64,000 nt of DNA from AP-15 sp963795485 (GCA_963795485.1 CAWCIL010000034.1:146387-210386); one strand, 5' to 3'; numbered from the stretch's first letter, positions 43,989 to 55,317 are shown. Numbers and translations are program-made. The notes: generated by a model from the sequence alone, not told the origin.

Positions 43989-44789
43989 TCAGCGATCCGT
44001 GCCCAGCGGGTGGGCATGGTCGAGCGGGCCGTGGCCGCGGCCGAACCCTGGGGCGCGGGCGATCGCGCCCTGCACGTAGTTGCGCGCGCGCTCTACGGCG
44101 GCAGCGATGTCCTGGCCCTGGGCGAGACCGGCGGCGATCGCCGAGGCGAGGGTGCAGCCGGTGCCGTGGGTATGGCGGGTCGCGAGCCGGGGGCTTTCCC
44201 AAACCTGGACGCCCGCCGCCGTCACCAGCACGTCGGATAGGGTGTCACCGGCCAAATGCCCGCCCTTGACCAACACCGCCCGGCAGCCGAGAGCCAGCAG
44301 GGCTTCGCCGGCGCCGCGCATCGCCGCGACATCGCCGATTTCCATGCCGCACAGAATCTCGGCCTCGGGGAGATTGGGGGTCAATACCGTGGCCCGGCCG
44401 ATCAGCAGCCGCTTCAGCGCCTCGACCGCGTCGGGTTCGATCAGCCGGGCGCCGCCTTTGGCCGCCATCACCGGGTCGACGACCAGCGGCAGGTCGGCGG
44501 CCCGCTCCGCCAACACCGCGGCCAGGGTTTCGATCACCGCGGCGTCGTGCAGCATGCCGGTCTTGATCGCGTCGGCGCCGATATCGTCGAGCACCACCTC
44601 GATCTGCCGGCGGATGAATTCCGGCGGCACCGGCAGGACGCCGAAGACGCCCAATGTGTTTTGCGCGGTCAGCGCGGTGATCGCGGTCGCTGCATAGGCG
44701 CCCAGCATCGTCACCGTCTTGATGTCGGCCTGGATGCCGGCACCACCTCCGGAATCCGAGCCGGCGATGATCAGCACCCGTCCACGCAC
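43989..44789 (-). CDS. thiD: Hydroxymethylpyrimidine / phosphomethylpyrimidine kinase
   Basis: Thiamine biosynthesis: phosphorylates HMP and HMP-P. 266 residues, ribokinase fold. GTG 44789 is used because the family begins directly with (V)LIIAGSDSGGGAGIQADIKT. Further motifs: GAYAATAITALTAQNT, DAIKTGMLHDAAVI, LVVDPVMAAKGGARL, LTPNLPEAEILCG and the anion hole HTHGTGCTLASAIAAGLAQG. It starts 32 bases after the glmM stop and belongs to that transcript. No TPP riboswitch is visible. Confidence 0.94.
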   Translation of the reverse strand: MRGRVLIIAGSDSGGGAGIQADIKTVTMLGAYAATAITALTAQNTLGVFGVLPVPPEFIRRQIEVVLDDIGADAIKTGMLHDAAVIETLAAVLAERAADLPLVVDPVMAAKGGARLIEPDAVEALKRLLIGRATVLTPNLPEAEILCGMEIGDVAAMRGAGEALLALGCRAVLVKGGHLAGDTLSDVLVTAAGVQVWESPRLATRHTHGTGCTLASAIAAGLAQGQDIAAAVERARNYVQGAIARAPGFGRGHGPLDHAHPLGTDR

Positions 44790-44820
44790 GATCCCGCTGC
44801 CTGCCCGATTCCGTCGCGGA

Positions 44821-46218
44821 CTACTCCGCCGCCTGGGCCATGTCCTGGTGCGATACGATCCGCAGCGGCGTGTCGTCGAGGGCGGCCGAGCGGATCGCGG
44901 CGCAGATCTCCTCGACCACCTGCGCAACCAATTCCTCGTCCTCGCCTTCGGCCATCACGCGGATCAGCGGCTCGGTTCCCGAGCGCCGGATGACCAGACG
45001 CCCGGCGTTTCCGAGCCTCGCTTCGCCCGCGGCGATCGCCTCTTTTACCGCCGGCCGGTCGAGCGGCACGATCGGGCCGTGGCGCACGCTGCCCGCGCGC
45101 TGCGGCACCGGGGTGAACAGCCGGCAGACCTCGCTCGCCGGCCGCCCGGTCTCGACGATCGAGGCGAGCACCTGAAGTGCGGCGATCAGGCCGTCGCCGG
45201 TGGTTGCATAATCGGCGAGGATGATATGGCCCGACTGCTCGCCGCCGAGGTTGCAGCCGAGCCCGCGCATCTTTTCGACGACATAGCGGTCGCCGACAGG
45301 GGCGCGGTGCAGCCCGATTTTTTGGTCCGCGAGAAATCGTTCGAGGCCGAGGTTGGACATGACCGTGGCCACCAGCGCGCCGCCCTGAAGCCGCCCGCCG
45401 CGAGCCAGTCCGGTCGCGATCAGCGCCATCAGCTGGTCACCGTCAAGGATGACGCCCCGCTCGTCGGCGACGATCAGCCGGTCCGCGTCGCCGTCGAGCG
45501 CGATGCCGATGTCGGCACGCCGCGCCAAGACCTCGCGCCGCATCTGTTCGGGAGCGAGCGCCCCGCATTCGCGGTTGATGTTGAGCCCATCCGGGTTGAC
45601 CCCGAGGGTGAAGACCTCGGCGCCCAATTCCCAAAACACGGTCGGTGCCACCTTGTACCCGGCGCCGTGGGCGCAGTTGACCACGATGCGCAGGCCGTCG
45701 AGCCGCAGCCCGCGTGGGAAGCTCTGCTTGACGAATTCGATGTAGCGGCCGCCGGCATCGTCGAGCCGCTTGACCCGGCCGAGCTCGGACGGAACCGCGC
45801 GCCGGCTCGGGCCTTTGGCGAGGCAGGCCTCGATCTTCAGCTCGAGATCGTCCGACAGCTTGTAGCCGTCGCGGCCGAACAGCTTGATGCCGTTGTCGCC
45901 ATAGGGGTTGTGCGAGGCCGAGAGAACGACGCCGATATCGGCGCGCAGGCTGCGGGTCAGCATCGCGATGGCCGGGGTCGGCAACGGCCCGACCAGCACG
46001 ACATCCATGCCCATCGTGACGAACCCGGCGGTCAGCGCCGGCTCGAGCATATACCCGGAAAGCCTAGTGTCCTTGCCAATCACGACGAGATGCTTGTGCG
46101 CGCCGTTTTGAAAGCATTCGCCGACCGCCATGGCCACTTTCAGCGCCGTCTCCGGCGTCATCGGCTCGATATTGGCAGTTCCTCGGATCCCGTCGGTGCC
46201 GAAGAGCTTCCGCGTCAT
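44821..46218 (-). CDS. glmM: Phosphoglucosamine mutase
   Basis: Makes glucosamine-1-phosphate for UDP-GlcNAc, hence peptidoglycan and LPS. 465 residues. Starts KLFGTDGIRGTAN; the phosphoserine loop is VLSASHNPYGDNGIKLF (near residue 100), the Mg-binding loop is LDGDADRLIVADERG, the sugar loop GEQSGHIIL, and the phosphate loop RRSGTEPLIRVMAEG. Follows ftsH after 167 bases. Confidence 0.97.
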   Translation of the reverse strand: MTRKLFGTDGIRGTANIEPMTPETALKVAMAVGECFQNGAHKHLVVIGKDTRLSGYMLEPALTAGFVTMGMDVVLVGPLPTPAIAMLTRSLRADIGVVLSASHNPYGDNGIKLFGRDGYKLSDDLELKIEACLAKGPSRRAVPSELGRVKRLDDAGGRYIEFVKQSFPRGLRLDGLRIVVNCAHGAGYKVAPTVFWELGAEVFTLGVNPDGLNINRECGALAPEQMRREVLARRADIGIALDGDADRLIVADERGVILDGDQLMALIATGLARGGRLQGGALVATVMSNLGLERFLADQKIGLHRAPVGDRYVVEKMRGLGCNLGGEQSGHIILADYATTGDGLIAALQVLASIVETGRPASEVCRLFTPVPQRAGSVRHGPIVPLDRPAVKEAIAAGEARLGNAGRLVIRRSGTEPLIRVMAEGEDEELVAQVVEEICAAIRSAALDDTPLRIVSHQDMAQAAE

Positions 46219-46316
46219 GGACCCCCCAGAGCCTAGAAGTGTCGCTGCGACAGTCCAGTTCGCGGCAAACCCCTCGCGGAGTTAAACAAGATTTTCGCGA
46301 ATGCGACGTTTCGCGC

Positions 46317-46351
46317 TGATGACGCTTCCCGCATAGCGGGAAGTGTCATCA
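46317..46351 (-). terminator. Strong hairpin between ftsH and glmM
   Basis: A 16-bp stem (46317-46332 with 46336-46351, one G-U) closed by a 3-base loop: TGATGACGCTTCCCGC - ATA - GCGGGAAGTGTCATCA. It lies between the ftsH stop and the glmM start. There is no T-tract, so it may act as a processing site, a weak terminator or an mRNA stabiliser rather than a full stop. Confidence 0.55.
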
Positions 46352-46385
46352 AATCGAGCGCGAAAAGAAACGAACGGCCAAGCCG

Positions 46386-48315
<1,930 letters not shown>

Positions 48316-48434
48316 CGCCTTTCCATGCCGAGCCAGGCATTACGCACCGAACAAGCCTACCCCGCCAGCCTACGCCGGTCACGCCCGGCCCGCGACCAAT
48401 TTTTGTCCGATCAAGACATAAGATGCGCGCAGCT

Positions 48435-49763
48435 TTAAACAACGGCAAAGCCCGCGTCGGACAAAGATTTGACGGGTCGGAAAACCAGCTTCGGCAGCAC
48501 AGCTATTCCTTCGCGTCGGTACCCGACATGGGGAACGGCAGCGATGCCGTCATCATCCCGCAGCGCTGGCAAAATCGGCCGAACGAGCGGCGGCAGTCCG
48601 GCATCACGCGGTCCCGATGCCCGAAGTGCGAGCTCGGCGGCCCCTTCCCGTCCGAGATAACCAACGGTAAAGGAACCGGCGGCTTCGCCGGGCGGCGAGG
48701 CGACCGCGAACCGTCTATCCCATAGCAGACTTGCGCCGGGCACGACCAGGACCGGCGCGGCGGCGGCGGCGAGTTCGCGCAGCACCAGGACCCTTCCACA
48801 CCAATCGACAAAGCGACAACCGCCCAGAGTGCGACCGCCATCGGCATCGCCGGCCAGCACCCGAAGCAGCCGGGAGACTTGGCGCCGCCGCGGCGGATAA
48901 GGGCGGCCGCCGAGCCCTACCACGATGGCGGAAATCGCGCGCTCGGCGATGCCGGGCGCCGCCGCCAACAGCCGAGCAATATCGAGCGCGGCGAAGCCGG
49001 CCGGGTGCAGGGCCGCGACGCTCGCCAAGAGCGCGTCGCCGGCGCGTTCGCGCGTGGAGCGCGCACGGCCCAACGCACCAACTCCATCGAGCACCGCGTC
49101 GAGCTCGCCGGCGGGGAGCGCCGTGCCCTCGTCGCCGCGCAGTCGCCCGCGCGCGAAAATGGGGTCGCGGTTGCTCGGATCGACAATGAAAGGCTGGCGC
49201 TCGACCTCGAGCGTGGCCACCAGCCGGGCCTTGCCGACACCGAGCAGCGGGCGCAGGATTCGACAACCATCGAGCTCGCGAATCGCCGGCATCCCGGCGA
49301 GCCCGTCCGCCCCGCTATGCGCCTCGCGGCGGATCAAGTGAGTTTCGGCCTGATCCTCGCGGTGATGTGCCGTCAAGAGATGGAGCCAGCCGTGCTCGCG
49401 GCACCAGCGGGCGAGCAGCCGGTAGCGCGCTGCCCGGGCCGCTTCCTGGATGCCGCTCGTCGGCCGTTCCGCCCGCCAGACGAGTATTTGATGGCGGATT
49501 CCCCGGTCCGACAGCCAGCCGCCGAGCTGGCTAAGCTCGGCGCTGCTCTGCGGCCGCAATCGGTGATCGACACTCAACGCGCAGATTTCGCCGCCGCGAA
49601 GTCGCGCCCAGCGATCGGCCAGAATTGCCAATGCCAAGCTGTCGGGACCGCCCGAGACGGCGACGGCCACAGACGGGGGATCCTCGAACCGGGCGAGCCG
49701 ACCGAGAGCCTCACCCAGTTCGGCAACGCCGAGGGGCGACGCCAAGCCGGCTCGGTTCAGCAC
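48435..49763 (-). CDS. tilS: tRNA(Ile)-lysidine synthase
   Basis: Converts cytidine 34 of tRNA-Ile(CAU) to lysidine so it reads AUA. 442 residues. The PP-loop motif AVSGGPDSLALA (near 31-42) and VDHRLRPQSSAE, TAHHREDQAET, ILRPLLGVGKARL, PFIVDPSNRDPIFARGRLR are conserved. GTG 49763 is chosen: it overlaps the cpoB stop (GTGCTGA) and follows GGAGAAA. The C-terminal domain is diverged, as is usual. Confidence 0.92.
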   Translation of the reverse strand: MLNRAGLASPLGVAELGEALGRLARFEDPPSVAVAVSGGPDSLALAILADRWARLRGGEICALSVDHRLRPQSSAELSQLGGWLSDRGIRHQILVWRAERPTSGIQEAARAARYRLLARWCREHGWLHLLTAHHREDQAETHLIRREAHSGADGLAGMPAIRELDGCRILRPLLGVGKARLVATLEVERQPFIVDPSNRDPIFARGRLRGDEGTALPAGELDAVLDGVGALGRARSTRERAGDALLASVAALHPAGFAALDIARLLAAAPGIAERAISAIVVGLGGRPYPPRRRQVSRLLRVLAGDADGGRTLGGCRFVDWCGRVLVLRELAAAAAPVLVVPGASLLWDRRFAVASPPGEAAGSFTVGYLGREGAAELALRASGPRDAGLPPLVRPILPALRDDDGIAAVPHVGYRREGIAVLPKLVFRPVKSLSDAGFAVV

Positions 49764-50818
49764 CCGAGCCGCTTTTTCTCCTGCGTTGCCCGGCTTTTGA
49801 CGGCGCTGCCCGGACGCGGAAAATCGTGGTCGAGCTGCATCAGCGCGATGCAGGCGTTGTGCTTTTGGTTGGCGCGGGCCAGCGACATCCCGAGCTGTAA
49901 GAGGCCGTCTGCCGCCTTGGGGCCCCTCGGATATCGCTTGTAGCCATCGGCAAAGGCGCCAGCTGCCTCGGTATATCTGCCGCGCGCGTAAAAGCTCTCG
50001 CCCAGCCAATACTGGGCGTTGCCCGCCAACGGATCGTTGGGGTGCTGCTGAACGAAGCCGCGCAGCGCCTCTTCGGCGGCCGGATAATCCGCCCGCCGCA
50101 ACAGCCCAAAGGCGGCGTTGTATTGCGCAGAGGCCGAGCCCGACGGCAGGCTTTCGGCACCGGTCGGCCGCAGGCTGCCACCGCTGGCGCTCGCCGTCTG
50201 CGGCGTCAACTCGGTCGGGCCCGGATACCGCTCGCGCCCAGGCTCGCCCGCCGGCCCCGGGGGCACGCCCGGGGGTGTCAGGGTGCCCAGGCTCGCAGCC
50301 TGGTCCGGCGGCGACAGACCGACGGGCGGCCGGGATCGGCCATAAGGGTTCAAAGTCGCCGGATCGGTCCCCGACTGAAACTCGCCCGCCGCCATTGCCG
50401 GCCCACCAGGCGGGCGCGGAGGAACGGCTTCACGCGGCTCCTGTCCCAAGCCCGAACCCTGGTCTTGACCGAGCCGCACGTCGATATCGCTATTGATCTG
50501 TTCGAGACGCTGGTGCAGCTGCTCGACCTGGTTGGTCTCGTCCTCGACCCGGCCGGTCAGGTCGCGCATCTGCTGCTCGAGCCGGTCCATCCGGACCTGC
50601 ATGTCGACGGCGGCGTCGCTGCCCCCGGCTCCGGCCGGGGCCTCGCCGTCGGTGCCGCGATAGACCTGCCGCTGCAGCATGCTCAGATCCCGCTCCAGGC
50701 GATCGAGACGCTCCTGCGTGGTGACGTCCTGAGCCAAAGCCGCCGGAGCAGCGGCGATCGACAGCAGCGCCAATAGCAAAATCGGACGGGCTTGCAGCGG
50801 GATCGGGCGCCGGATCAT
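49757..50818 (-). CDS. cpoB: Cell division coordinator CpoB (YbgF)
   Basis: A 353-residue periplasmic protein that links peptidoglycan synthesis to the Tol complex. ATG 50818 starts a Sec signal (IPLQARPILLLALLSIAAAPAALAQ). Next comes a coiled coil (RLDRLERDLSMLQRQVY...RMDRLEQQMRDLTGRVEDE), a long Pro/Gly linker (near 110-215) and C-terminal TPR repeats (AQYNAAFGLLRRADYPAAEEALRGFVQQHP and on). The linker is longer than in E. coli. Overlaps tilS by 7 bases. Confidence 0.93.
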   Translation of the reverse strand: MIRRPIPLQARPILLLALLSIAAAPAALAQDVTTQERLDRLERDLSMLQRQVYRGTDGEAPAGAGGSDAAVDMQVRMDRLEQQMRDLTGRVEDETNQVEQLHQRLEQINSDIDVRLGQDQGSGLGQEPREAVPPRPPGGPAMAAGEFQSGTDPATLNPYGRSRPPVGLSPPDQAASLGTLTPPGVPPGPAGEPGRERYPGPTELTPQTASASGGSLRPTGAESLPSGSASAQYNAAFGLLRRADYPAAEEALRGFVQQHPNDPLAGNAQYWLGESFYARGRYTEAAGAFADGYKRYPRGPKAADGLLQLGMSLARANQKHNACIALMQLDHDFPRPGSAVKSRATQEKKRLGC

Positions 50819-51111
50819 CAGCGGGGCCTCATGGAGTGCGTGCGGCAGCCTGGGGGGACCTCGACGCGTGGGCGCGGGCGGCGCAGACCATCGGAAGCTA
50901 CGGGTAATAGGACTGGTTTTGGGCGAAAAAAGGGCGCCCGGCAGCGGCGGCGAGGCACACACCGGGCAACCGAGTTTCGAGGTCTCGAACCCCGGTCGAA
51001 CGTGTGCCTTGGATCATCCGAGACTCGGCCCGCCGACCGCGCAATCGACTATTGGGTGCGTTGCGAAACCCGGCGCAGATGGCCGGGTCATGCCCCGCAA
51101 CTATGGCACCG

Positions 51112-51609
51112 TCAGTTGACGGTGGTGATGGCGACGCGGTTTTGAGCCCAGGCCTCCTCGTTCGAGCCGACCACGATCGGGCGCTCCTTGCCATAGCTGA
51201 TCGTCGAAACGCGCGAGGCCGGGATGCCGGCGGCAACCAGCACGTTCTTGACCGCATCGGCGCGCCGCTCGCCGAGGGCGAGGTTGTACTCGCGCGTGCC
51301 GCGCTCGTCGCAATGGCCCTCGATGGTGACGGTGACGTTCGGATAATGCCGCAGCCAATCGGCTTGCCGCTCCAGAATCTGCTGCCCTTCGGAACTGATG
51401 TCCGACCGGTTGAACTCGAAAAACACGCGGTCGCCCGCGGTCTGCGCCAAGTCCTGCTGCGAGCCCGGAACCGCGGCCCCGGGGCTGAAGCCGCCGGGTC
51501 CGCCCGGTCCCCCGGGTCCCCCGGGCGGGCCGGGCGGCGCCGGCGGCGTGCTGCTGCAGGCGGCGAGCAGGAAAAGCACTCCGACCAAGCCGATGACTTT
51601 GATCCGCAT
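51112..51609 (-). CDS. pal: Peptidoglycan-associated lipoprotein Pal
   Basis: A 165-residue outer-membrane lipoprotein that anchors the envelope to peptidoglycan in the Tol-Pal system. The lipobox is LLAAC (Cys18), followed by a collagen-like linker of Pro/Gly triplets (near 21-41). The OmpA-like domain has VFFEFNRSDIS, VTIEGHCDERGTREYNLALGERRA and SYGKERPIV, with the Asp and Arg that grip diaminopimelate. ATG 51609. Confidence 0.96.
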   Translation of the reverse strand: MRIKVIGLVGVLFLLAACSSTPPAPPGPPGGPGGPGGPGGFSPGAAVPGSQQDLAQTAGDRVFFEFNRSDISSEGQQILERQADWLRHYPNVTVTIEGHCDERGTREYNLALGERRADAVKNVLVAAGIPASRVSTISYGKERPIVVGSNEEAWAQNRVAITTVN

Positions 51610-51655
51610 ATCGTAAAACCCCCTCGACAACGGGTGGAGAATATCTTGTGGCGGC

Positions 51656-53002
51656 TCAGCGCAGCAAGGGAGACCAGGCCGGATCCGACGCGGCGCCCGG
51701 TGTCGGCACGTCACGCCGGTTGTAGCCGGTCAGATCGATCGTCTGGAGATGCGGCGACCCGCCGCGGCCGCTCGAATTGGAGGGCCCCTGGCTGAAATAC
51801 ATCAGCACGCGGCCGTTGGGCGCCCAAGTCGGTCCCTCGACCAGAAAACCCTCGGTCAGCAATCTCTCGCCCGATCCGTCCGGATGCATCACCCCGATCG
51901 AGAACGAGCTGCTGCCGAGCTTGGTGAAGGCGATCAGGTCGCCGCGCGGCGACCATACGGGGGTACCGTAGCGGCCCGACCCGAAGCTGATTCTATGGAC
52001 ATTGCTGCCGTCGGCGTTCATCACATAGAGCTGCTGCGAACCGCCGCGATCGGAGTTGAAGACGATCTGGCTGCCGTCGGGCGAATAGCAGGGCGAAGTG
52101 TCGATCGCGTCGTCGCTGGTCAGCCGCGCCGCGCTGTGCGTGCGCAAGTCGAAGACATAGATGTTGCTGGCCCCGTTTACGGCGCGGCTAAGGATGACCC
52201 GGTTGCCCTTGGGCGAAAACCGCGGCGCGAAACTCATGCCGGGAAAGTCGCCGACGACCTCCTGCTGCCCGGTATCGATATTCAAGAGGTAGACACGCGG
52301 CGATTTGCCGGCAAAGGACAGATAGGTGATCTCCTGCGCGCTTGGCGAAAAGCGCGGGGTCAGCACCAATGCCCGCCCGTCGGTCAGATAGCGGTTGTTG
52401 GCGCCGTCCTGGTCCATGATGGCCAGGCGTTTGATCCGGTCCTGAGCCGGGCCCGACTCGGCGACATAGACGATGCGGGTGTCGAAATAGCCCTCCTCGC
52501 CGGTGATCTGCTTGTAGATCTCGTCGGCGATGATGTGGGCGATCCGCCGCCAGTTTTGCTGGGTGGTGGTATAGGCGAAGCCGGTCAGCTGCTGCTGGGC
52601 GTCGACATCCCACAACCGGAACTGGACCCCGAGCCGTCCGTCGCCCTGGGTCTGCACCGTGCCGGTGACCAGCGCCTGGGCATTGATCTGGCGCCAGTCC
52701 GCGAATTGCGGTGCGGCACCGCTGGTCGCCGAAACATTCTCGATAAAGCTGCGCGGATCGATCGGCCGAAACAGCCCCGAACTCGCGAGATCAGCCGAGA
52801 CGACGCCGGCGATGCTGCCGCCGACCTGTGCTTCGTTGCCGCTCGCGCCGGCAAAGGCCGGGATCGCGATCGGCATCGGCTGGACCTGGCCGCTGGTGAT
52901 ATCGATCCGCAACGCGGCCTGCGCCGGTGCGCGCGCCCAGAGCAGGCTCGTCAGCAAGACGGTCAGCGCGCCGGAAAGTACGAGGCGGCGGCGTTTGTTC
53001 AT
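51656..53002 (-). CDS. tolB: Tol-Pal system protein TolB
   Basis: Periplasmic partner of Pal and TolA, 448 residues. ATG 53002 overlaps the tolA stop by 4 bases and starts a Sec signal (KRRRLVLSGALTVLLTSLLWARAPAQA). The N-terminal domain carries DLASSGLFRPIDPRSF; the six-bladed beta-propeller has repeats such as PRFSPSAQEITYLSF, PRFSPKGNRVILSR, PCYSPDGSQIVFNSDR, PVWSPRGDLIAFTK and PTWAPNGRVLMYFS. Confidence 0.97.
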   Translation of the reverse strand: MNKRRRLVLSGALTVLLTSLLWARAPAQAALRIDITSGQVQPMPIAIPAFAGASGNEAQVGGSIAGVVSADLASSGLFRPIDPRSFIENVSATSGAAPQFADWRQINAQALVTGTVQTQGDGRLGVQFRLWDVDAQQQLTGFAYTTTQQNWRRIAHIIADEIYKQITGEEGYFDTRIVYVAESGPAQDRIKRLAIMDQDGANNRYLTDGRALVLTPRFSPSAQEITYLSFAGKSPRVYLLNIDTGQQEVVGDFPGMSFAPRFSPKGNRVILSRAVNGASNIYVFDLRTHSAARLTSDDAIDTSPCYSPDGSQIVFNSDRGGSQQLYVMNADGSNVHRISFGSGRYGTPVWSPRGDLIAFTKLGSSSFSIGVMHPDGSGERLLTEGFLVEGPTWAPNGRVLMYFSQGPSNSSGRGGSPHLQTIDLTGYNRRDVPTPGAASDPAWSPLLR

Positions 53003-53994
53003 AACAAATCCTTTGGGCTGAAATCGATGTCCATGTCTTTCCAGATCTCGTATTTGTCCGGCGGCAGGCGCAATGGCCGGCACAGCGGATTGAACAAGGC
53101 GCGCCGGGCGCTTTCGGCGGCGGCGCGGAAGAACGGGTCGCCGGCGAGCCGTCCCTGATCGACGATCGTCGCCTGTTGCACCATGCCGTCAGGTCCGACT
53201 TCGACCCGCAGCTCGACGACGAGGTCCTTGGCGTCGCGGGCGCCGGCCGGAATGTTCCAGCAGCGCGAGATCTGCTCGCGGATCATGTCGACCTCGCTGG
53301 CGCTCAGCTGGCTGCCCAGAGGCGCGCGCGGTTGCGAGGATGGCGCACCCGAGGCCACCTGTGTCTCCTGCGGCGCATCGGGCGATGGCGGGGTGTCCTT
53401 GGCCGCCAGATTTCGCAACAGCGCATTGAACTGCCCAGGGTCGTATTTCTTGGCTTCGGCCCGCGCCTCTTCGCGCGCCGTTTGCCGCGGCGCCTCGGGT
53501 GTCGGCGGCGGCGTCTCGGCCTTTTCGACGGGTTTTGGCGGTGGTGGCGGGGGAGCGGGCTTCAGCGCCGGAACCGGTGGCGGCGGAGGGGGCGGGGCGG
53601 GCTTGGCCTGCGGCGGCAACGGCGGTTCGGGCGTCGGCGGCGCTGCCGCGGCCGAAGGCGGCGGCATCGGCTGGGGCGGAGCCGTCTGCGGCTTGGGCTT
53701 TGGCCCGGGCGGTCCGGGGACCGGCACGTCGGGCTTGGCTTCGCGCCGCGGCACCTGGGGATTGGGATGCGTGGCGCGAGTTTCCGGCCCCATCGTCACC
53801 AGCTGAACGGCAATCGGCATCTCCTGAGACGACGGGGGATGAAACAACGTCGGCAGACCCAGGATGAAAATGCTCCCGAGGACGAGGTGCAACGCCGCGG
53901 AGAGGGCGATGCCGCGACGACCCATGCCGTCGGTTATCGGCGCGGGCAGCGAATAATCCGGCGGGGAAGCCGGATGGGTAACGGCCAGGCTCAT
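52999..53994 (-). CDS. tolA: TolA-like protein with proline-rich spacer
   Basis: Inner-membrane protein that spans the periplasm and couples TolQR energy to TolB-Pal. 331 residues: one transmembrane helix (GIALSAALHLVLGSIFILGLP, near 28-48), then a long Pro/Lys/Ala spacer (75-175) and a C-terminal TonB/TolA fold (SEVDMIREQISRCWNIPAGARDAKDLVVELRVEVGPDGMV). The spacer is polyproline rather than the alanine-rich helix of E. coli TolA, typical of alphaproteobacteria. Confidence 0.9.
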   Translation of the reverse strand: MSLAVTHPASPPDYSLPAPITDGMGRRGIALSAALHLVLGSIFILGLPTLFHPPSSQEMPIAVQLVTMGPETRATHPNPQVPRREAKPDVPVPGPPGPKPKPQTAPPQPMPPPSAAAAPPTPEPPLPPQAKPAPPPPPPPVPALKPAPPPPPPKPVEKAETPPPTPEAPRQTAREEARAEAKKYDPGQFNALLRNLAAKDTPPSPDAPQETQVASGAPSSQPRAPLGSQLSASEVDMIREQISRCWNIPAGARDAKDLVVELRVEVGPDGMVQQATIVDQGRLAGDPFFRAAAESARRALFNPLCRPLRLPPDKYEIWKDMDIDFSPKDLL

Positions 53995-54019
53995 CCTTGT
54001 GCGCCCGAGAACGGGGCCC

Positions 54020-54517
54020 TCAGTGTTTCGCCGTTCGCGCCGAACGCTCGGCGGGCGCCGCGTCGCCGGCGGCCGTCCCCACCGCCCCGGTGGGGGACTG
54101 AGCGATCAGCGAAACCTTTTGAAAGCCGGCGGCGCTGATCAGGCTCATGACTTCGAGCACCCGGCCGTAATCGATCGACTTGTCGGCCCGGACATAAACG
54201 AGCGCGTCGGGATTGGCGCCGGTGATCGCCTGCAGGCGCGGCACCAGGGTGGCCGTCGGCACTTCGCTATCCTGGATGTAGATTTTGCCCTCGTTGTTGA
54301 CGGTGATGACGAGCGGCTCCTTCGGCTCGGTGATCGGTGGCGCCTGGGTCTGCGGCAGATCGACCGGCACGCCGACGGTCAACAGCGGCGCCGCGACCAT
54401 GAACACGACCAGCAGCACCAGCATGACATCGACCAGCGGCGTCACGTTGATTTCCGACATCGGCCGATAGCGCCCGTTGCGGGTGCGGTCGGTGCCGACG
54501 AGGCTCGGCGCGGCCAC
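54020..54517 (-). CDS. tolR: TolR, ExbD family
   Basis: A 165-residue proton-motor subunit. The single transmembrane helix (NVTPLVDVMLVLLVVFMVAAPLL, near 24-46) carries the essential Asp (LVDVML). The periplasmic domain follows (LVITVNNEGKIYIQDSEV, ALVYVRADKSIDYGRVLEVMSLISAAGF). It starts 3 bases after tolQ and works with TolQ to drive TolA. Confidence 0.95.
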   Translation of the reverse strand: MAAPSLVGTDRTRNGRYRPMSEINVTPLVDVMLVLLVVFMVAAPLLTVGVPVDLPQTQAPPITEPKEPLVITVNNEGKIYIQDSEVPTATLVPRLQAITGANPDALVYVRADKSIDYGRVLEVMSLISAAGFQKVSLIAQSPTGAVGTAAGDAAPAERSARTAKH

Positions 54518-54520
54518 GGC

Positions 54521-55249
54521 TCAGGGCCTCTCGTCGAGCTGGCGCGACAGGATCGCGCTGAACTCGGACGAAAAGCCTTCGAGCCGCCCGGCATAACGCC
54601 CGAAATCCGTCGCGAGCTTGTTGTAGGCGACGACCGCGGGGATGGCGGCAACCAGCCCGAGCGCGGTGGCGAACAAAGATTCGGCGATGCCCGGCGCCAC
54701 CACCGCCAGGCTCGTGTTCTTCGAGGCGGCGATCGACTGAAAGCTGTCCATGATGCCCCAGACGGTGCCGAACAGCCCGACGAACGGCGCGGTCGACCCG
54801 ACCGTCGCGAGGAACGCCATGAACCGCTCGACCCGTTCCATCTCGCGGCCGACGGTCACGTTCATGACGCGCTCGATGCGCTGTTGCAGGCTCGCCCGCA
54901 TGATCGCGGTGCCGAGCAGGCCCTTCGCCGCGCTGCGCCGCCACTCCCGCATCGCCGCCGAAAACACCGCGGTCATCGGGTCGGGAGGGCGCTGGCCGAC
55001 GCGCTCGTAGAGATCGTCGAGCGAGCCTCCCGACCAGAAGCTCTCCTCGAAGTTCGACGCCGCGCGGCGCAGGCGGCGTAGCCGGATCACCTTGTCGAAG
55101 ATGACCGCCCACGACCAGAACGATGCCAGCAGCAAGATCAGCATGACGAATTTGACGATGGCATCCGATTGCAGAAACAAGGCAACAATCGACAGGTCAT
55201 GAGGCACCGCGCCGGCGAGCGGCAGGGTGTTGACGGCAGAAGGGGGCAT
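54521..55249 (-). CDS. tolQ: TolQ, ExbB family
   Basis: A 242-residue inner-membrane channel subunit. Three transmembrane helices: AIVKFVMLILLLASFWSWAVIF (near 29-50), the FLATVGSTAPFVGLFGTVWGI segment and VAPGIAESLFATALGLVAAIPAVVAYNKL. Conserved Thr and Ser of the proton path are present. ybgC, which commonly precedes tolQ, is missing; ruvB is directly upstream. Confidence 0.96.
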   Translation of the reverse strand: MPPSAVNTLPLAGAVPHDLSIVALFLQSDAIVKFVMLILLLASFWSWAVIFDKVIRLRRLRRAASNFEESFWSGGSLDDLYERVGQRPPDPMTAVFSAAMREWRRSAAKGLLGTAIMRASLQQRIERVMNVTVGREMERVERFMAFLATVGSTAPFVGLFGTVWGIMDSFQSIAASKNTSLAVVAPGIAESLFATALGLVAAIPAVVAYNKLATDFGRYAGRLEGFSSEFSAILSRQLDERP

Positions 55250-55317
55250 TCTTTGAACCTTTTATGGCGTCTTTTGGACGATCATCGTCACGAGTGTTGG
55301 CATCGTCGTCGGCGGCG

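Noticed and set aside
44790..44820. TPP riboswitch before thiD
   Set aside because: Only about 31 bases separate glmM and thiD; there is no room and no conserved TPP element.
48316..48434. Heat-shock (RpoH) promoter upstream of ftsH
   Set aside because: A CTTG-like -35 is present on the minus strand but no -10 element lies at the needed distance.
50819..51111. Possible tRNA-like or gene remnant between pal and cpoB
   Set aside because: A GTTCGAG-like stretch exists but no cloverleaf can be drawn, and no coding frame is supported in these 293 bases.
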